From: Xylocopa sonorina
Taxonomy: Eukaryota; Arthropoda; Insecta; Hymenoptera; Apidae
Length of the DNA: 64,000 bases
Direction of reading: 5' to 3'
Assembly: GCF_050948175.1 (NCBI RefSeq)
Contig: NW_027490127.1
Location: 1,240,001 to 1,304,000 of the forward strand
Positions 15,601 through 26,400 of the stretch are shown piece after piece. Under the pieces are notes generated by a model. The model was not told where the DNA came from and searched no databases. It saw only the letters and a list, made by a program, of their open reading frames with translations. Positions within the stretch are counted from its first letter, which is position 1. The number at the start of each line of letters is the position of its first letter. Made by a program: the position numbers and the translations under genes.

Positions 15601-18218
15601 TATGTTTCATGGTAAGATATAATATTCATTGCGAAGTGTCATGTATACCTTGCATACGCTTGAAATGAATGTAAATGCGACACTCCCTTGCTAGGAAATA
15701 GCGTTTGCAGATGTCTACGTATCGTAGCAGTGGAGTTCGAATGCTTCTTAAAACGCGATATCGCACCTTATTTCTATGTTTCATGACAAGATATAATATT
15801 CATTGCGAAGTGTCATGTATACCTCGTATTCACTTCAAACGAATGTAAATGCAATACTTCCTTGCAAGGAAGTTGCGTTTGCAGATGGCTACGTATCGTA
15901 GCAAGAGAATTCTAATGCTTCTTAAAACGCGATGTCGCATCTCATTTCTATGTTCCATGATAAGATATAATATTCATTGCAATGTGTCGTGTATATCTCG
16001 TATTCACTTCACAGGATTGTAAATGCGACACTTCCTTGCTAGGAAATGGCTTTCCCAGATGTGTACGTATCGAAGAAATAGAGTTCTAATACTTCTTAAA
16101 ACGCGATATCGCATCTCATTTCTATGACTCATGATAAGATGTAATATTCATTGCGAAGTATCTTGATTACCTCGCATACACTTCGAAAGAATGTAAATGC
16201 GATTCTTCCTTGCTAGGAAATAGCGTTTGCAGATGACTACGTATCGTAGCAAGAGAGTTCTAATGCTTCTGAAAACAAGATATCGCATCACATTTCTATG
16301 TTTCATGACAAGATATAATATTCATTGCGAAGTGTCATGATTACCTCGTATTCACTTCAAATGAATGTAAATGCGACACTTCCTTGCTAGGAAATAGCGT
16401 TTGCAGATGTCTACGTATCGTAGCAGTAGAGTTCGAATGCTTCTTAAAACGCGATATCGCATCTCATTCCTATGTTTCATGACAAGATATAATATTCATT
16501 GCGAAGTGCCATGTATACCTCGTATTCACTTCAAATGAATGTAAATGCGACACTTCCTTGCTAGGAAATAGCGCTTGCAGATGTCTACGTATCGTAGCAA
16601 TAGAGTTCGAATGCTTCTTAAAACTCGATATCGCATCTCATTTCTATGTTTCATGGTAATATATAATATTCATTGTGAAGAGTCATGTATACCTTGCATA
16701 CGCTTGAAATGAATGCAATTGCGACTCTCTCTTTCTAGGAAATAGCGTTTGCAGATGTCTACGTATCGTAGCAGTGGAGTTCGAATGCTTCTTAAAACGC
16801 GATATCGCATCTCATTACTATGTTTCATGACAAGATATAATATTCATTGCGAAGTGTCATGATTACCTCGTATTCACTTCAAGTGAATGTAAATGCGACA
16901 CTTCCGTTCTAGGAAATAGCGTTTGCAGATATCTGCGTATCGTAGCAATAGAGTTCTAGTGCTTCTTAAAACGCGATATCGCATCTCATTTCTATGTTTC
17001 ATGATAAGATACAATATTCATTGCGAAGTGTCATGTATACCTCGTATTCACTTCACAAGAATGTAAATGCGACACTTCCTGTCTAGGAAATAGCGTTTGC
17101 AGCTGTCTACGTATCGTAGCAATAGAGTTCGAATGCTTCCTAAAACGCGATATCGCATCTCATTCCTATGTTTCATGATAAGATTTAATATTCATTGCGA
17201 AGTATCTTGATTACCTCATATACACTTCAAAAGAATGTAAATGCGATTCTTCCTTGCTAGGAAATAGCGTTTGCAGATGACTACGTATCGTAGCAAGAGA
17301 GATCTAATGCTTCTTAAACCGCGATATCGCGTCTCATTTCTATGTTTCATGATAAGATATAATATTCATTGCGAAGTGTCATGTATACCTCGTATTCACT
17401 TCAAATGAATGTAAATGCGACACTTCCTTTCTAGGAAATTACGTTTCCAGATGTCTACGTATCGAAGCAATAGAGTTCCAATGCTTCTTAAACCGCGATG
17501 TCGCATCTCATTTCTATGTTTCATGATAAGATACAATATTCATTGCGAAGTGTCATGTATACCTCGTATTCACTTCACAAGAATGTAAATGCGACACTTC
17601 CTTTCTAGGAAATAGCGTTTGCAGATGTCTACGTATCGATGCAATAGAGTTCTAATGCATCTTAGAACGAGATATCGCATGATCGTCTCTATGTTTCATG
17701 ATAAGATATAATATTCATTGCGAAGTTTCATGTATACCTCGTCTACACTTTAAAAGAATGTAAATGCGACACTTCCTTTCTAGGAAATTACGTTTCCAGA
17801 TGTCTACGTATCGAAGCAATAAAGTTCTAATGCTTCTTAAAATGCGATATCGCATCTCATTTCTATGTTTCATGATAAGATGTAATATTCATTGCGAAGT
17901 GTCATGTACACCTCGCATACACTTCAAATGAATGTCAAGGCGACACTACCTTAATAGGAAATAGCGTTTGCAGATGTCTACGTATCGAATCAATAGAGTT
18001 CTAATGCATCTTATATCGCGATATCGCATCACATATCTATGTTTCATGATAAGATATAATATTCACTTCATGAGAAGTGTTATGTATAACTCGCATACAC
18101 TTCAAGTGAATGTAAGTGCGACACTTCCTTGCTAGGAAATAGCGTTTGCAGATGTCAACGTATCGTAGCAATAGACTTCTAATGCTTCTCAAAACGCGAT
18201 ATCGCATCTCATTTCTAT
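12641..18218 (+). repeat. Higher-order repeat of 16 monomers (2789 bp), two full copies
   Basis: Unit 1 is about 12641-15429 and unit 2 about 15430-18218. The rare variant 'tagtgttcgtatgc' marks the same place in both units (12770 and 15559), giving the 2789-bp shift. Only a handful of substitutions were seen (for example near 13086/15875, 13678/16467, 14713/17502 and 15196/17985), so identity is about 99.8 percent by eye. The second unit ends at the point where monomers become strongly diverged, the usual picture at the edge of a homogenised core. Confidence 0.93.
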
Positions 18219-18809
18219 ATTTCATGATAAGATATAATATTCATTGCGAAGTGTCATGTATACCTCGTCTACACTTGAATAGATTGCAAATGCCACACTT
18301 CCTTGCGACGGAATAGTGTTTCTAGGTGTCTACGCATCGAAGCAATAGATTTCTAACTCTTTATAATACGCGATATCGCATATCAGTTCTATGTCACATG
18401 ATAAGATGTAATTTCAATGCAACGCGTTATGTATATCTCCTCTACACTTCAAATTAGTGTAAATGCATCACTTCCTTGCTACGGAATATCGTTTCTATAT
18501 CTGAAGGTTTAGAAGCAATAGAATTCTAATGCTTCGTAAAACGCGGCTGCGCATCTTACTTCTATATTTCATGGTAAGATGTAATGTTCATAGCATTGCG
18601 TTATGTTTATCTGCTTCTGCACATGAATTGAGTGTGAACCCTACACTTTCTTGCCCGGGGATAGCGTTTCTAGTTGTCCTGGTGCCGAAGCATTTAATTT
18701 CTCATGCTTCATGCACCGCAATATCGCATTTCATATAAACAGTTCAAAGTATGTTAGAAGGTTGTAAAGCTCTATGCATCGCATTATGCTTATCTGCTTC
18801 TGTGCTTCA
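18219..18809 (+). repeat. Diverged 174-bp satellite monomers
   Basis: Three to four degenerate monomers continue the array. Landmarks such as 'gtctacgcatcgaagcaatag', 'cgcgatatcgcat' and 'ttctacacttcaaa' remain recognisable but with many substitutions and indels. This variant has 'aacgcgttatgtatatct' and 'tgcttctgcac' in place of the core form, and it resembles the diverged monomers at 34266-37170. Confidence 0.85.
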
Positions 18810-19430
18810 TAATGCTCTGGTATGTGAGAAGGTCCTCAACCATCCTTAACCCCCTAAAGAGAAGTCAAAAGTCCAGCGGCCCTGCGGGTGGGCCATGGGA
18901 GCGCGGCGCGCGAGGCGCTACGCAATTTAAATGATCAGGAGGATCCCCTCAGGGACACCAAAGGGGGCGAGAAGAGGAAATCGCCGAAATCCACTGATCG
19001 ATGGACCCGAACAATACCGAAGCCTACAGCCCACTCCACCAAGGAGCCCCGAGGAGGATCCAGGAGACCCGAGGACCACCAGCGAATTCATGGAACCTAA
19101 AGAAGAGAACGTGAGAGCCTATTCGCTAAAGCGTCCCATTTCTTTTGTCGCATATTGTATATTGTATCTTATATCGTGAAGCGAGTTATGATACCCGGTA
19201 ATTCGCGGCGTGTTGCGTAGTTTCCCGTATCCCTTGTTAGTTAAACCCACGTCGAGACCATAAATAAACATGCCGTGACTTCAGTATCTCGCGACCTGAG
19301 TGTGTGTACTTGGCTAGGCGTAGTTGAGAGGAGGAGCATTTCGAAGTTTCAAGGGTTGTTCCGCCCCACTATTCCCGGGGTCGTGTAGTCTATCCCTTTG
19401 CTACTTTCTGAACAGCTGGCGCCCAAGAAA
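18810..19430 (+). mobile_element. Candidate solo LTR with primer-binding-like site
   Basis: A GC-richer, non-satellite insert interrupts diverged monomers. It carries a TATA-like 'cataaataaac' near 19260 and ends in 'tttctgaaca' followed by 'gctggcgcccaag' (19411-19425). The TGGCGCCC core is the classic form of a retroelement primer-binding site, complementary to a tRNA 3' end, and lies just after the 3' end of a 5' LTR. No gag or pol follows, so this would be a 5' LTR plus leader stub. Two overlapping open frames inside it (from 18888 and 18931) are rich in P, R, S and E, match no family I recognise, and are not called as genes. The LTR start is uncertain. Confidence 0.4.
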
Positions 19431-19526
19431 AGTTGTACGTGAGGTATAAAAGTACGTTTTATACCTTAAAGCATTTAGATAATAACCCCTTCGAGCTTCC
19501 CTGACTTACTATATATAGGTTTCCGT
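19431..19526. other. Short unassigned stretch
   Basis: AT-rich sequence between the candidate LTR stub and the start of the duplicated segment. It contains a small inverted repeat ('ggtataaaagtacgttttatacc', read with its two halves GGTATAAAA and TTTTATACC). No other feature is visible. Confidence 0.4.
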
Positions 19527-20469
19527 CACAACTAATAGGAACCATCACTTTACATAGATATATAGAACACACATAGTTTTAAACGTAGAACTGAGAGTTT
19601 GAGAACTTACTTTGAAACGTTAGTAGTGAGGAATTCCATCGGATTTCATAGAAATTCAGAACTTACTTGCTATGAAACATAGGCAGATAAGGGCCATCGC
19701 GTTGCTTAGAACTTTAGAACTTGCTTACTTCAACAAAGATTTCTATTGGCTTCGTCCGTTCTTTTAGAAGAGTTTTTGATATACCACATACTTTTCACGC
19801 TTCTGATATCTTTGAAAGTTCGCGAGACGTAATCGTTTAAGTTTTAAAATGATTACTTAGTGTGGATTATTATTTAGTAACTCGCTCATAAACGAGTCTG
19901 CATAGGATTTAATCCATAAGTTTTTAAGCCTGGAATTTATGCAGTTATTTGTTATTCACTTATTGCTCAAACGACAAAGATTCTGACCACTTCAAAATGG
20001 TTGACTTTCATCAATTTTCTTAAAAATTGAAATACTGCCCATTTGCTTGCATTAAAGACTGTAATTAAAGCTTTCAAAACATTTTACCTCTTATAGATGA
20101 AATTGAATGTTTGACTTTTCTAACTCCTGTTTAGACATCTTTCTATTGGAATGTTCAAGTATTTTTCATATTCGTAATTATTGAAAATGTTTTGCTTCGT
20201 TCTCTAATTTAATATTTAGAATTTCCTAAGAAATATTTTTTATCGTAGTGAAGTATATAATTGCAATTAGAATTCTTTATGAAATAATAATAACAGGGAG
20301 GTATGTATCCATTCTTATAGTTTGGTAAAGAGTATTTAATCTTACTATTTAAAATGAAACATTAAGATTTGTTTACAATATAATGCAATTTAATTAACTT
20401 TTGATTTAAGTTCACAATGACAATCCCCCATATTTCAACAATTTTGTTAGCTGTCCTCAGGAATCCGCA

Positions 20470-21523
20470 GCTCAGTACTTATAAAATGGACGACACAAAG
20501 AACAGCCTAACCAAACGTATTCGAACCGATATTTCAATACTAATCTTATCATGTTTAACTTATGCTGCAAACTATTGAAATGCCCTTCGAAAAGTGTTTA
20601 TTCACAGTGAAGTAAACGGTAAGTATTACGCCTTCCACTACTGTTTACAATACGTATGTTTCATTTACTATCAAAACCGTGAGTATTATCGCCTTTCTTT
20701 ATTTTTTGTAACCTTCAATGCCTTCTTGTTACAGATCGTTAAACTTGCTTTAAAATGCTCTATCGTATTACGGAAGAATGGACATACCAATTCATTTTAA
20801 AAAATGAAGGTAACCTTCATATGTACAACATAACTCCACTTACAAAAAAACTATTTTCATCAACGGATGGGCCCTTTGTACTATGCAATTTTATATTAGC
20901 AAAAACTTCTATGAAACTTATAGTTTCGTGGATATCTGAGGTGCTAATTATTACTGCCCCACCCTGTATATTGTTATGGATGTGTCCAACAAGGCAACGA
21001 TGAACAGAGTTAAATTTAATATTATGATGTTTATTATTTTACTTATAGTATATTCGTTTTTCTGGAATTTTGCCAAAAAACAATGTTCACGATGTCGACA
21101 GATGAATATATTTGCCTTAGAATTACAAGAGCCAACAATTTCGAAAGTAGAATATTTCTTTACTTCGCTAACCGAATTGCAAACGTTAAGTAAAGTGCGT
21201 GCCTTTCAAAACAGTCAGATGCAAATTACGATACAACGTTTCCAAGAAATGGTACGTGCCACTGTTTTTTAATTTCCGTTTATTTAATCAAAGGAAATTT
21301 AATTGAAATATCCGCAAAATTTGAGGACAAAAAGTTATTGTAATTTTACGCAACATATATGATGGTGATAAAGGGTAAGTATACGGAACTGAAAGTGGAA
21401 AGTAGCGAGCAGAAAAAGAAACTGATGGAGCTACAAAGTAGATTGATACATCCGTCAAATGATGATTCTAGGTTAATAAAATCTGTTAATCAAAGAACTA
21501 TTGCAAAAATCAAGTATAATTAA
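20470..21523 (+). pseudogene. RING-finger protein pseudogene, RNF212/Zip3-like (copy A)
   Basis: The pieces read as a broken multi-exon gene. Around 20860-21010, in shifting frames, lie residues of a RING finger (an LC.. pair, then VYCYGC as in the C-H-x-x-C-x-x-C part). The open frame 20976-21272 continues with KQCSRCRQMN, the final RING cysteine pair, and then an LQEPTISKVEYFF and TLSKVRAFQ stretch. A probable intron starts at 'gtacgtgcc' (21252). From 21374 a last exon reads KYTELKVESSEQKKKLMELQ, a coiled-coil tail, ending at TAA 21521-21523. A RING followed by 'LxEP...V..LF.pL...l..l..v..FQ..QM' and a coiled coil is the arrangement of RNF212 / Zip3 / Vilya-type meiotic crossover ligases. 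The family call is from remembered pattern, not a search. Frame changes and in-frame stops make it non-functional. Confidence 0.5.
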
Positions 21524-22402
21524 TATTACTTCTGCTCAAAGGCTATAATAGAATTGGACCAAAATGGGTACAAAACAGGCAATTATATCTATACGTTCTA
21601 TTCTATGCAAAGGCAAATATTTCAAAGAGAAAAGATGTGTTACTTACAAATTACTTATGTTCCTAGATATCTCACTAATTCAGGCTTTTTGTCTTGCAGA
21701 ACTAATCATGCATTTAACATGTAAAGGGGTCGAAGAATAGTAAAAGATTTTCATATTTCGTAGCGTAGGCTGACATTTACTAATGGGGAAGCTGTTTCCA
21801 TAAAAATTATAAGCAAATATGAAAAATGACTAAACTGGGACATTTATTTATTTTGATTCCAAAATAGATACACCGGCACAAAACAAAGATATAAGAACTC
21901 GATTTTATTATTTTCTATAAACTAACTCGATATGGCGATTTTTTCCATAAAGTCGATAATTACTTTGTCATAAAAATATATACACTTATTTTATATATAT
22001 TTTCTTCAATTTATTGTTACAAATTCATGCAATTGAGGGTTACATTAAATACGATGAGAACATGTTATTTCAAAAATTACACAAGGCGAAGTTAGGCACG
22101 CAACAGCATGAATTTTTATTTTATAAGTAATATTTTTTTTATAAATAATATTTTTAGTCTATGATGGATTGAAAGAAATATACACGACTCGCTCAATAAC
22201 TATAAATATAGGAAAACGACCATCAAAATGTCTATCAATACTCATATGCTGAACATCTACTGACATTTAACGGTTCTAATTTGTATGAAAGCACAGGTTC
22301 CCCATTGCCAAATGTGAACCTGCGTCATTGCTGAGGAGATTCATGAATGGTGCGATGGTACGCGTGTCACCATGGTGCTGGTGCTGCGCGATTCGCTTGT
22401 CT

Positions 22403-22425
22403 AGAACGTGCTGGTAACACGTTCT
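22403..22425. other. Perfect 8-bp stem inverted repeat
   Basis: AGAACGTG and CACGTTCT flank a 7-base loop. Copy B at the matching place has 'agaaagtgctggtaaaatct' and has lost the stem. It could be a short hairpin or a coincidence of old promoter sequence; no function is claimed. Confidence 0.4.
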
Positions 22426-22968
22426 GGCATTTTAGTTAACGAATCCGGTCACAGATGACTACGAATCAGTTGACACTCCTCGGAAGTGGCAATATAGTGC
22501 CGGCATGGTGTCGCTACCATCTTGCCGTTTGTTATCTGGGATGCTTTTTAGTGCATTATTCGGAATTGAATTTGAACACATAGCTACTTAATCGCGAATT
22601 TGTATGTACATAATTATACATGACTGCATAAAAAGGATATCATATACTTTTATAATCAATGCGATATAAGAATATAAAACGAAGAACTATCCACTCCCAT
22701 CAGGAGTGAAAACAATGTTTGGTACGCAAAGTTCATTGCAAAATATAATCAAGCAGTTAATATATCATATCACAGCACACAATAAATCACTGAATGTATA
22801 ATGATATGAATAGTAAGAAAAACATATTTACCTGTTAGATGATTATAAATTCAAATTTAAAAGTCCAAGTCACATTTAATATATTATTGTTTAACAAGGT
22901 GATTTAATGTTGTTTCAAATAGGCGTGCAGAACTAGCTCGTACTTCTGTCAATGTAATTTCATTCGAA

Positions 22969-23490
22969 AAATACAAAGGATAGGAAGAAATATTCTCCAA
23001 TATATAACATATATAAATCAACGGATGCAAGAGGGAACACTTGATCTCGGTGTAACGAGACCGGGGCGTCATCCTGCAGTAATCGTATTGTCTGTTCCGA
23101 GATGGTGTAGAGAGGGAATGTGGAGGGTGAAAAGCATAAAATAACAACAATGTAACTAAAGAGAAAGAGAAAGAAAATATGTGGAAGCATTGCATTTATT
23201 AAGAGGAAATCCTAGAAATATCAAACAACAGATTATATACCATACTGTAAGGTACAACGAAATAGACGATATCGTGAGAGAAACTAAAAAAATCGAGAAA
23301 CTTAAAAAGAAAATAATAATTTAGATTGAGCGCATCAATATCGCTGATCACGGCAAACTTAATGGAAAACGCATAACGATGAATCGGTTAGAGTATAAGA
23401 TAGATGTTGGTCGCGGTTTGAGTGACCCTGGAAATCCTTTGCCCGCATCAGGGCAGGCAGTAGGATGGTGAAGGGCCTGCCCTCCTGTTG
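22969..23490 (+). mobile_element. LINE ORF1 fragment, truncated at both ends (R1-like)
   Basis: The sequence matches, in the opposite orientation, the 5' part of the minus-strand LINE at about 42640-42170. Shared stretches encode a frame with RERKYVEALHLLRGNPRN and then a K/E-rich run near 23150-23330. The match starts abruptly at 22969 at 'attcgaaaaatac', directly after the end of duplication copy A, and stops at about 23490 where inverted satellite begins. It therefore covers only the N-terminal part of ORF1 and has in-frame stops (for example near 23325 and 23470). Confidence 0.7.
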
Positions 23491-26400
23491 CTTGGATCTA
23501 TAGAATTCACATTCTTTTGTAGAGTAGAAGCAGATAATTATAATGCTTTTCATAGAAGATTACTGCTTACTTAATTCGAAACGTTGAAATGAGATGAGTC
23601 ATGGCATTGTATGATGCATTAATACTCTATTGTCTCGACATGTAGACACTACGAAGGGCAATCCTGTTGCATGGAGCTGTAGAATTTACATTCTTATGAA
23701 GTTTTAAAGCAGATAAGCATAGAGCTATGCATAAGAGATTACAGCATTCTTACTTTGAAACGATAAAATTAGATGCGCCAGCGGATTGCATGGAGAATTC
23801 GAGCTCGATTGCTTTAACAGACAGACACTACGGAGCGCCATGCCGTTGCATGGAATTATATAGTTCACATTCTATTGAAGACATCTAACAGTTAAGCATA
23901 ATGTTATGGATATATGATTACAGATTCTTTGCTTTGAAACGTTGAAATGAGATGCGACATCGCGCTGCATGAAGTATTAGAAATGTCTTGCTTGGACACG
24001 TAGAGATCTGGAAACGATATTCTGTTGCAAGTTAGTATAGGATTCACATCCTTCTAAGGTCTAGATGCAGACAAATGTAACATATTGCATAGAACATTGC
24101 AATTTACCATGAATCATTGAAATGACTTGCGACATCGCGTTGAATGAAGCAATAGTACTCTATTGCTTCGAAAAGTAGACATCTAAGAACGCAATTCCCT
24201 TGCAAGGAAGTGTAGAAATCACAGTCTTTTGACGTGTATATGCAGACAAGCATAACGAGATGTGTAGAGCATTTTTATCTACTTACATACTTCGAACTGT
24301 TGATATCAAATGCGATATCGCGTTTTATATAGCATTAGAAATCTATTGCTTCAATACGTGCACATCTAGAAACGCTACCACCTGGCAAGATATTGTAGGA
24401 TCTTTATAATGTTGACGTGTAGAAGCAGATAAACGTAACGCGTTTCATTGAATATTACATCTCAACATGCGGCATTGAAACGAGATGCGACATCGATCTG
24501 AATAAAGTAATAGAACTTTATTGCTTCGACAAGTAGATATCTAAAAACGCTATCCCCCTGCAAGGGAGTGTAGGGTTCACATTCGCTAGAAGTGTTGAAG
24601 AGTTAAACGTAACGCGCTGCATTGAATATTACATCTTACAATACACATTGAAATGTGATGCGAGATCGCGATAAATGATGTATTAGAACTCTATTGCTTC
24701 GACACATTTACAATTAGAATCGCTATCCTTTTGTCAGGAAATGTGGAAACCACACTTTTGGGGCGCAGAAGCAGATGAGCATAATGATATATATATAGTG
24801 CATTAAATTCTACAGACATACTTCGAACTGTTGATATGAAATGCGATATTGCGAAGCATGAAGCATGAGAAATTAAATGCTTCGGCACCTGGACATCTAG
24901 AAACGCTATCGCCGGCAAGGAAGTGTAGAGTTCACATTCAATTGATGTGCAGAAGCAGATAAACATAACGCGATACAATGAATATTACATCATATCATGC
25001 GGCATTGAAATGAGTAGCGAAATCGAATTGAATGCAGTAAGAGAACTCTATTGCTTCTACGCATAGATACCTAGAAACGCTATCCCGTTGGAAGAAAGTG
25101 TGGGATTTATATTCTTTTTGTATGCAGATACACAAAGCGCGTTGCATTGAATACTATATCTTAACGCAGAACAACGAAATGAGATGCGACATCGCACGGA
25201 ATCAGGTAACAGAACCCTGTTGTTTTTACACATTGACATCTAGAAACGCTATTCTCTTGCGAGGAAGTGTAGCATCACATTGTTTTGCAGTGTAGAAGCA
25301 GATAAGAATAGTCTGATTTATAGATCATTAAAATCTACATACATACTTTGAACTCTTGATGTGAAATGCTATATCGCGTTCTATGAAGCATTAGAACTCC
25401 TTTGCCTCGATTCGTAGACATCTAGAAACACTGTTCCGTAGCAAGGAAGTAATGCATCCACTTTCATTTGAAGTGTAGACGAGATATACATAACGCGTTG
25501 CATTGAGATCACATCTGATCATGTAACATAGACATGAGATGCGATATCGTGTTTTAAGAAGCACCAGAACACTATAGCTTCGATACATAGACATCTGGAA
25601 ACGCTATTTCCTAGCAAGGAAGTGTGGCGTTTACATACTTATGAAGTGTAGACGAAGAATACATAGCACTTTGCAATGAATATTATATCCTATCATGAAA
25701 CATAGACATGAGATGCGATATGGCGTTTTAAGAAGCATTAGAAGTCTATTGCTTCGATACGTAGACATCTGGAAACGCTATTTCCTAACAAGAAAGAGTG
25801 GCATTTACATTCATTTGAAGTTTAGACGAGATATACATATCACATCGCAATGAATATTATATCTTATCGTGAAACATAGAAAAGAGATGAGATATCGCGT
25901 CTTACAAAGCACTAGAACTCTATTGCTTCGATACGTAGCAATCTGGAAACGCTATTTCCAAGCAAGGAAGGGACGCATTTACATTCAATTGAAGTGTAGA
26001 CGAGGTTTACATAACACTTCGTAATGAATATTATGTCTTGTCATGAAACATAGAAATGAGAAGAGATATCTCGTCTTAAGAAGTATTAGAACTGTATTGC
26101 TGCGATACGTAGACTTCCGGAAACGATATTTCCTAGCAGAGATGTGTGGCGTTTACATTCTCTTGAAGTGTAGACGAGGTATACATAACACTTCGCAATG
26201 AATATTATGTCTTATCATGAAACATACATATGAAATGTAATATCGCGTTTTAAGAAGCATTAAAACGCTATTGCTTCGATACGTAGACATCTGCAAACGC
26301 TATTTCCTAGCAAGGCAATGTCCCATTTTCATTCATTTGAAGTCTTGACGAGGTATACACAACACTTCGCAATGGATATTATATCTTGTCATGAAAGATA

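Larger units (their letters stand above)
1..18218 (+). repeat. 174-bp satellite, head-to-tail array with higher-order repeats
   Basis: About 105 tandem monomers. The landmark 'gcagatgtctacg' recurs at a constant 174-bp step at the start of the array (positions 57, 231, 405, 579, 753 for its 'gatg'). Each monomer carries the same ordered landmarks: a 'ttccttgctaggaa' near-dyad, 'gtctacgtatcg', the perfect palindrome GCGATATCGC, and 'gataagatataatattcattg'. Monomers differ from each other by a few to about 20 percent, yet blocks of 4, 9, 14 and 16 monomers repeat almost without change (listed separately), which is the definition of higher-order repeats. No gene is interspersed. Short open frames inside are artefacts of a period divisible by three. 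Confidence 0.97.
19527..22968 (+). repeat. Segmental duplication copy A
   Basis: This segment matches the reverse complement of about 46340-49460 (copy C) along most of its length. Its last part, 22072-22968, also matches 37171-38075 (copy B) in direct orientation. Matching landmarks include 'tatctatgtaaagtgat', 'aacggacgaagccaatag', 'ctgcataaattcc'-type stretches, the RING-gene exons and 'tggcaatatagtgccgg'. Compared with C, copy A has an extra stretch at about 21235-22110 that includes the last coding exon of the RING gene, and lacks the insert at 48280-48900. Copy A ends at 22968, where it joins a LINE fragment. Confidence 0.9.

Noticed and set aside
1..18218. CRISPR-like array of regular repeats
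   Set aside because: The repeat is contiguous 174-bp tandem DNA with no unique spacers, in a eukaryotic heterochromatin context.
1..18218. CENP-B box in the 174-bp monomer
   Set aside because: No stretch fits TTCG-N4-A-N2-CGGG; the nearest 'gttcgaatgcttc' lacks the required A and CGGG.
18888..19179. Two overlapping open frames (70 and 82 codons) as genes
   Set aside because: They overlap in different frames of a GC-rich insert, have low-complexity composition, and sit inside the candidate LTR.
22884..23195. Minus-strand frame of 103 codons with hydrophobic start
   Set aside because: It is the antisense shadow of the plus-strand LINE ORF1 fragment and crosses the joint with duplication copy A.
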